Of a stretch of DNA of 64,000 nucleotides, positions 58,679 through 64,000 are shown one piece after another; the first letter of the stretch is position 1; every line of letters begins with the position of its first letter. The DNA lies in assembly GCA_037176885.1 (NCBI GenBank), contig JAWWNJ010000031.1, forward strand, positions 186,001 through 250,000, read 5' to 3'. Source of the stretch: Favolaschia claudopus. Taxonomy: Eukaryota; Basidiomycota; Agaricomycetes; Agaricales; Mycenaceae. A program made the position numbers and the translations under genes. The notes below the pieces were generated by a model. It searched no databases. It was not told the DNA's origin and saw only the letters and a list, made by a program, of their open reading frames with translations.

Positions 58679-59299
58679 CCTGTGGGGGGTAATGAAGAGT
58701 GGGCTATCTCATCCCGTCGTCAGTCCTTGTGGTAGAAGAAAAGAAGCTCAGCCTCACCGCCATCATGATCAAGTTCCATTTCCGTCCTGCCGAGAGGATT
58801 TCGAATTCTTTTGGCCTTTGGACAAATTCAGAGAAACTGTGTAATTGTGATCAGGGGCACAGATTGGAAGGCGGAATGGACTAAATGATAGGTCAAATTT
58901 CTTTCATTTTTGGTATAATAATGAGTGCCAACAAAGTTGCAAGCGAGAAAAAATTACTACTTCCAGCTCAAGGGCCAGCAGTAAGGTTCCATGTTCCGAA
59001 GCTGCATTAGCCCGAGATCGGCGAAACATCTTCGGTAGGCTGAGGATACCAAAGGCTGTAAAGCCGCGTATGGCGCTGCTCGGTGATGAGCAGGTGCCGG
59101 TCCATGGTTGAAAGCTCGAGAAATCAATAGAATTTGCTGATTTGAGCAACTGGAAGATATACAAGGTTTGCTGAAGTGCCATAGAAGGGGGATACCGGCG
59201 AGAGATGGTGAGAGGAGATGGTGGTAGCGGAAAGAAAGGCATTTCGTCACGGTAACGGTCACGTGTAGCGTGATTGTCACATATTGAACACGTCGCGTC
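58679..59299. other. Spacer without a supported gene
   Basis: A minus-strand frame at 58904-59242 starts MPFFPLPPSPL and has no recognised motif; I do not call it. Multiple GTCACGGT/ACGGTCACGTG words occur near 59247-59276. Confidence 0.35.
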
Positions 59300-59437
59300 C
59301 TACGTGTTCCCTGCGAGAAGGAGAGAAAGACACGTCGAGGAGGTGTATCCTGAGATCAGCCCACCGTTGAGGTTTTTGCAGCTGATTCGAGTGTAACAGT
59401 TAAACATTGTGTTCCTCGTTAAAGTTCTTGAGACGTG

Positions 59438-59445
59438 CTCAGAAA
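59438..59445. repeat. Left 8-bp target-site duplication of the hAT-type MITE
   Basis: CTCAGAAA, repeated exactly at 60237-60244. Eight bases is the diagnostic length for hAT transposons. Confidence 0.85.
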
Positions 59446-60236
59446 TAGTGTTTTCCGGGTCGGGTCGGGCCGCAAAGCCCGGGCTTGGGTCGGGTCTTGG
59501 AGGGTCGGGGTCTAACTTGAGCGCCCGACCCGACCCAGGAGGTAGGGTCGGGTCGGGCTCGGGTCGGGTCAGGGTCGCGACCCGGGTCGGGGAGGTGAGA
59601 AATTTATTACAACGCAGGACATGTAATACAATGTTGATCGCTCTTACCAGAAGCTGAATGAATGCTCTGAACACTCGGGGACCGCAGAAACGAAGTAAGT
59701 TCATGAACAACACCTCTGTTCCTGCGCAATCTGCGATAAGTTTGCTGATTTTAGTTCCTAAAAAGGGTACTGTCAGAAAAATATCGAGAACGGCGACATA
59801 TTCACCTACCCAAGGCTACCTTCCATGAAAATGCCCTTGGCTATTCAAAAGAGTTCAGTTTACCACCCGCTTTGATTGCGCTTTGAATTTCTTTCGTCCA
59901 TTTATCTACTATTAGCAATAATCTAATCAGGAATGACGAGTCTTCGGGACATGATGTTGGCTGAAAAACGTTCTCAACCTGAATTGTCGCTTCATCTCAA
60001 GATTTGGTGAGTTCTGAGTATCGAGAAAATGGTTAATACTTACATATTTCATGTCCCCAAGTCCACCAAAATCCCAGGGCCCGACCCGGGTCGGCGACCC
60101 GGGCCTAGGGTCTCTCAAATCTTCCGACCCGACCTGCGACCCTGGTTGAAGTAGGGCTTGGGTCGGGTCGGGTCGGGCTTCAAAGCCCGGGCTTGGGTCG
60201 GGTCTAGGGTCTTCGACCCGACCCGGCAAAACACTA
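59446..60236. mobile_element. hAT-type MITE, 791 bp
   Basis: The ends are TAGTGTTTTCCGGGTCGGGT at left and, on the minus strand, TAGTGTTTTGCCGGGTCGGG at right, flanked by the CTCAGAAA duplication. Both arms are built of GGGTCGGG/CCCGACCC repeats with internal CAAAGCCCGGGCTTGGGTCG copies (near 59473 and 60180). The core (about 59600-60070) is AT-richer with no coding capacity. Ends and duplication size place it in the hAT superfamily; it needs a transposase supplied elsewhere. Confidence 0.8.
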
Positions 60237-60670
60237 CTCAGAAAGCGTCTGGACTTTAGTGGATGCAGTCAGTTCCTCTCCAGAACCAGAACCACGCATA
60301 GACGCAAAACACCCACCCCAATCTGAAAGGATTCTCGCAGTTCCACGAGACTCGAAGTTTAGGTTGAAGGCAGTGACGAGGCGGTACATGGCCGACACAC
60401 GCCAGAACAAGCGTAATATGTGTTGAATAGTCGGAAACTTCAATTCCCGAGGTTCAATCGTACGCTGATGTGCGTCGGTGTGGCTTAGATCGAATGATTT
60501 GTGTTCAACATTTGGATCACATTCTCGTATTCTGAGTAAAACTGTTCAAATTCACTCATCCACTGATGATACGACGAAATCGGCACAATTGAATGGAGCC
60601 AACTACAAATACACTTGCAAATGCAACTACCAGAAATCTGGTTCAACGAGACAGTAACGTAAAAAAAAAA

Positions 60671-63600
60671 TCAAGCCGTATCACGCCCAACAACACCACG
60701 CAACTGGCGGTAGATATAGCTCTCGCGGAACTTCTTCTGTTCGGCGTCCTCTTCCGACTCCAAGCCTTCCTCGTCCCGACGGTGCGAACGGCGATAGCTT
60801 CTGCGCGAGTAACGGTCGTCGGGATCCTCCTCTTCAGGCTCCTTCAATTTTTTCAAGCTGCTCTGCACAGACGTCTGCACGTCAACGAGATGAACCAACT
60901 CGCGACGACCATCGACAACGCCCATGAGGCTTCGAACGATGGAGAGCGCTTTCGCGATATCGACCTTATCCTTGCTCTCGTCGGCTTTGGAATTCGCTTT
61001 GGTCCCGATCAGCCCCGCAAACGCATACATGTCGGTGGCGGCCTTCGTCCCCATGTTCAACAACCCAGAGGAAACGAGATGATCAAGCGTCGCACGATAC
61101 TTGTCCTGGCTCTCGTCGCCTTTGAACTCCACATTGCCCGCCGCTTTGGCCGCGATCAACTTCCACTCCATGTACTCCGCAAACGCATACATGTCGGTGG
61201 CCGCCTTCGTCTCTTTGTTCAACACCCCGGAGGCAACGAGATGATCAAGAGTCGCGCGATACTTCGGCAGTTCCACGTCGAGCTTGTCGATGTCGAATCG
61301 TGGAGGAGTGTCTTGCACGCCCTGCTGCAGCTCGTAGGAGTTATTCCCATAATGATGTTGAGAGAGACTCGTATTTCTCTCAACGAGGTCGCGAAGTCGA
61401 GCGATTTCGAGCGGGGTTTCACCGACACCGTTCTCCATGTAGAGCCCGGAGGGTGCGGCATCGACGAGGAGCTGTATGATTTCAAGATAGCCGGCCCGGG
61501 CCGCGCTGTGAAGAGGGATAGATCCTTCGACATCGCGAACGAGAGCTGTAGCTCTGGAGAATTCGACGATGAGTTTCACCGCTGTCTTGGATCCTTTCTT
61601 GACCGCGAGATGCAGCGGCTATAGATTGAAAATATTAGTGACGCGATCGTAATCTTTGTTGAATGGACGAACCGTATTCAGCCGTCCTTTCGACTGTTGA
61701 GCCAACAAAGCTTCCACAACATCGCGAGGCAGCTTGCCAAGGAAATGCTTCAGCAATACGTGATGGTTCTGATCGCACATGTAATGGAAGATATTCCAAC
61801 TACGGACAACTGATGAGTCGCGAACGACGAAGAAAGAATTACATGTATCACATACCCGCGAGTCTGATCATTTTGAGCAGGCGACACGGACTTGGCAAGG
61901 AGGAAATCGATCATGGCTGGCTGGTGTCCAAGGTACACTGCAATCATAAGCGGATTCACGCCGAGGAATTTGACACTGAAAACATCGTGAGCATCGGATC
62001 CATGAAGCACGAAGATACAGATCTTTACCGTTCATGGAGACACGACGCCATGAGCCGCGGCGATTTCTCGAACAACCTCTCGAGCATGCCCAGCCTTCCC
62101 GAAGTGACGGCGACGGTGAGGGGAGACTCGTTCAACGGCGAAACGGACCATCCAAGCCAATCCGGAAGGACCTTTGCCAGATTGGTAGGGCGTTTCAAGA
62201 GTATGGCGGTTTCAGTGTTGTAGCTAGATGCGTAATGTTTATAGGCAGCTAACGGCCGATCGCTTTGGAGGTAATCCAGGATGCCAGTCGCTCCCGAAGT
62301 GATGGCTTCCCAAACGAGGGGCAGGACAAGCTTGTTGTCGTTTTGCGAGGCATCTGGATCGTTCTTGTTGGCGAGATCGGTCCGCTTCTTCCCGTGAACA
62401 TTCAAACCAAGGTAAACCTTGGTCTTATCGTTCACGACAGGAATGGGGTCATCATCGGAACTCGAGGTCAACTGAATCTGGACTCCAGAACCTGTGCGTC
62501 GAATAAATTCGTCCAACATTTCTACGCGATCCTTCTGAGCTATTGAGCTTAGGACGTAGCCGGGCAGCGAGACGTGTTTGGGGCAGTTTTTATAGAGGTC
62601 GAGCGTTTTGACGAAGGCTTCGAGGTCATCGTCATCAATGGCCTTGCGAAGAAGGCTACGGTCGGCATGGTCATACGCAGCGTGGACGAGGTCCTTGGGG
62701 TGTGTGTTGCATTCGACTCTGGACGAACGATTCGCGATGTCGACAAAATTGATTGTGTCTTGTTCGACAGTGTCGTCGGAGTTGTCGGAGTCATAAGACT
62801 CGTTATCCGAATCATCGTCTGAGAAACATAATAAGCAATCTTTTCTCGAAAGTGAAGTCAAATTTACCGAAATCGATGTCGGATGTTGTGAAGCGACCAG
62901 TTTTTTCAACAGGTTTATATTGCGCGGAAGCAATGACCAGAACTAATCGGGCGGTATCCCAATGACGTCCGGCTATAGCAGCGAACAGAGGAGTGAGGCC
63001 TGAAGATTGTTTAGTATTTGAATTGCGCAGAGATTCAAGCGAATGGATAATACCTGAACGTGAGTGACGGTTTCCTTCATCGGCAACAGACACCGCAATC
63101 TGAAGAAGCGTCGCGTCCTTGCTCGGTTTGTCCGCGGGCAGACACAATTCTTGTACTTTGTCGTTGTCTCCAGTGAAACAAGCCTCAAACAGTTGGTCAT
63201 AGAGGGCGTTCTCGAAGGAGGGTACGGGCTCCTGATTCCACTGATTGAGAAGGCGTAGATACTGAACATCGCTGTCGTCGTTTCGACCTCGGCGACCGAA
63301 AGTGAACGGGACGTTGCCGAATTGGTCGACCTTCTGGTCGGTTGCAGTGGAGATCGTGTCAGGGTAAACAACACTCCATGGTTGTGCTCCGCGTTCGAGA
63401 AGGAACTTCTCCATGTCGGTGTAATACTCCCTCACTGCGATCAACCTATCACGAGCGAGTTCTTCCCAGCTGGGTTCTGTTTTCTCCAGCTTATACTTAG
63501 CGCTCCTGGCTTGCTTCTCGCGATGCGAAGTCTGCAGGTATCCTTTCCATCCAGGAAGTATATCGGAGGAGGACTCAGGTTCGGAAGGATTGACCTCGAT

Positions 63601-64000
63601 TTTCTTGTCGTAGTCGGAAATCCGAGCGGGTAGGTGATCTTTGATCGCCCATCGGACCCATTCAACCAGAGTGCGGCGCTCGTCGGGGCGATTGTTTCTG
63701 AACGATACGAAATTAGCGGGAATTGTATGCAATACCGACATCGAACATACCCCAAAGCCCTCATCGTGCCAACATTGAAGGCTCCTCCCAAATCAACGAG
63801 GAGACGAACGACATCGTCGTGTCGGCCGAGAGCACACTCCACAGGATTCAAGTACTGCTTGTCTTGAACGTAAGAATAGGAACTGCGCGTAACAGCAATT
63901 TCAGTATCATTTTACCTGAAGTTTGGAAAGAAACGTACCCAGCTGCAAACGCGCGTTCGACGTCCTCCTGGGAAGGTACCATCTTGACCCCATGGGCAAC
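60671..64000 (-). CDS. Ankyrin-repeat protein, 5' end off the right edge
   Basis: Stop at 60671-60673; exons continue beyond 64000 (…MVPSQEDVERAFAAG at 63940-63980). At least 900 residues. Ankyrin-type units are visible: NPVECALGRHDDVVRLLVDLG, DATLLQIAVSVADE, GLTPLFAAIAGRHWDTARLV, SPLTVAVTSGRLGMLERLFE, VNPLMIAVYLGHQPAMIDFL, then PLHLAVKKGSK and SIPLHSAARAGYLEIIQLLV near the end. An acidic SD/ND-rich insert is encoded near 62760-62830. A 54-residue unit (KAATDMYAFA…) is tandemly duplicated at about 61019-61340, followed by a basic/acidic C-terminus. Ankyrin arrays bind proteins; the partner is unknown. Similar long ankyrin proteins are abundant in mushrooms. Junctions only partly fixed. Confidence 0.75.

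Larger units (their letters stand above)
59300..60443 (-). pseudogene. Small unknown ORF split by a hAT-type MITE
   Basis: A minus frame from ATG 60443 runs to the right edge of the MITE (…STKVQTLSE). On the other side the same frame resumes (HVSRTLTRNTMFN…) and continues to a stop at 59300-59302. If the element and one copy of the 8-bp duplication are ignored, about 110 codons would be continuous. No family recognised, so it might be chance or a single exon of a larger gene. Confidence 0.35.

Noticed and set aside
60593..61624. 343-codon plus-strand frame
   Set aside because: Mirror of the ankyrin-repeat exon, which has clear ankyrin motifs on the minus strand.

Overview
The window is nuclear DNA of a filamentous basidiomycete, most likely an Agaricomycete. 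Genes are cut by many short (45-65 bp) GT-AG introns. The families present (laccase, GYPLW-type unknown protein, F-box/zinc-finger protein of the expanded mushroom type, KDZ transposon with a TET/JBP dioxygenase) are typical of mushrooms. The species cannot be named from the sequence alone. Exon joins were read by hand from splice sites, reading phase and family motifs.

Layout. 0-17 kb: a partial unknown gene running off the left edge (-), a GYPLF-motif protein (-), a repeat-rich spacer with a TA-flanked MITE (3790-4076), a nine-exon F-box/zinc-finger gene (+), a 13-exon secreted intradiol-dioxygenase-like gene (+), an unknown coiled-coil protein (+), and a 23-exon IIC-type P-type ATPase resembling animal Na+/K+-ATPases (-). 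17.5-30.6 kb: a large KDZ-class DNA transposon carrying an unknown passenger gene (+), a TET/JBP-like 2-oxoglutarate/Fe(II) dioxygenase (-), an array of about eight 170-bp tandem repeats, and a KDZ transposase (+). The transposase is broken by a young 2657-bp LTR element (identical 459-bp LTRs, 5-bp target duplication GTAAA). That element has no visible polymerase and encodes one unrecognised repeat-bearing protein.

30.8-47 kb: a second TA-flanked MITE related to the first, a small unknown ORF (+), a laccase split into 27 exons (-), an MFS sugar transporter (-), the cohesin loader MAU2/SCC4 (+) and a tetraspanin (+). 47-64 kb: a possible small membrane protein (+), a neutral ceramidase (-), a cytochrome P450 (-), RSA3 (-) and ADE2 (+) sharing a 149-bp divergent promoter with a perfect 24-bp palindrome, a peroxisomal (-SKL) alpha/beta hydrolase (-), a hAT-type MITE with 8-bp target duplication inside a small ORF, and an ankyrin-repeat protein (-) running off the right edge.

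Housekeeping genes (MAU2, RSA3, ADE2) sit among wood-decay and detoxification enzymes (laccase, P450, dioxygenase) and several layers of transposon insertion. The KDZ block is the most interesting part: a DNA-modifying enzyme travels with the transposase, and an apparently non-autonomous LTR element has recently silenced that transposase.
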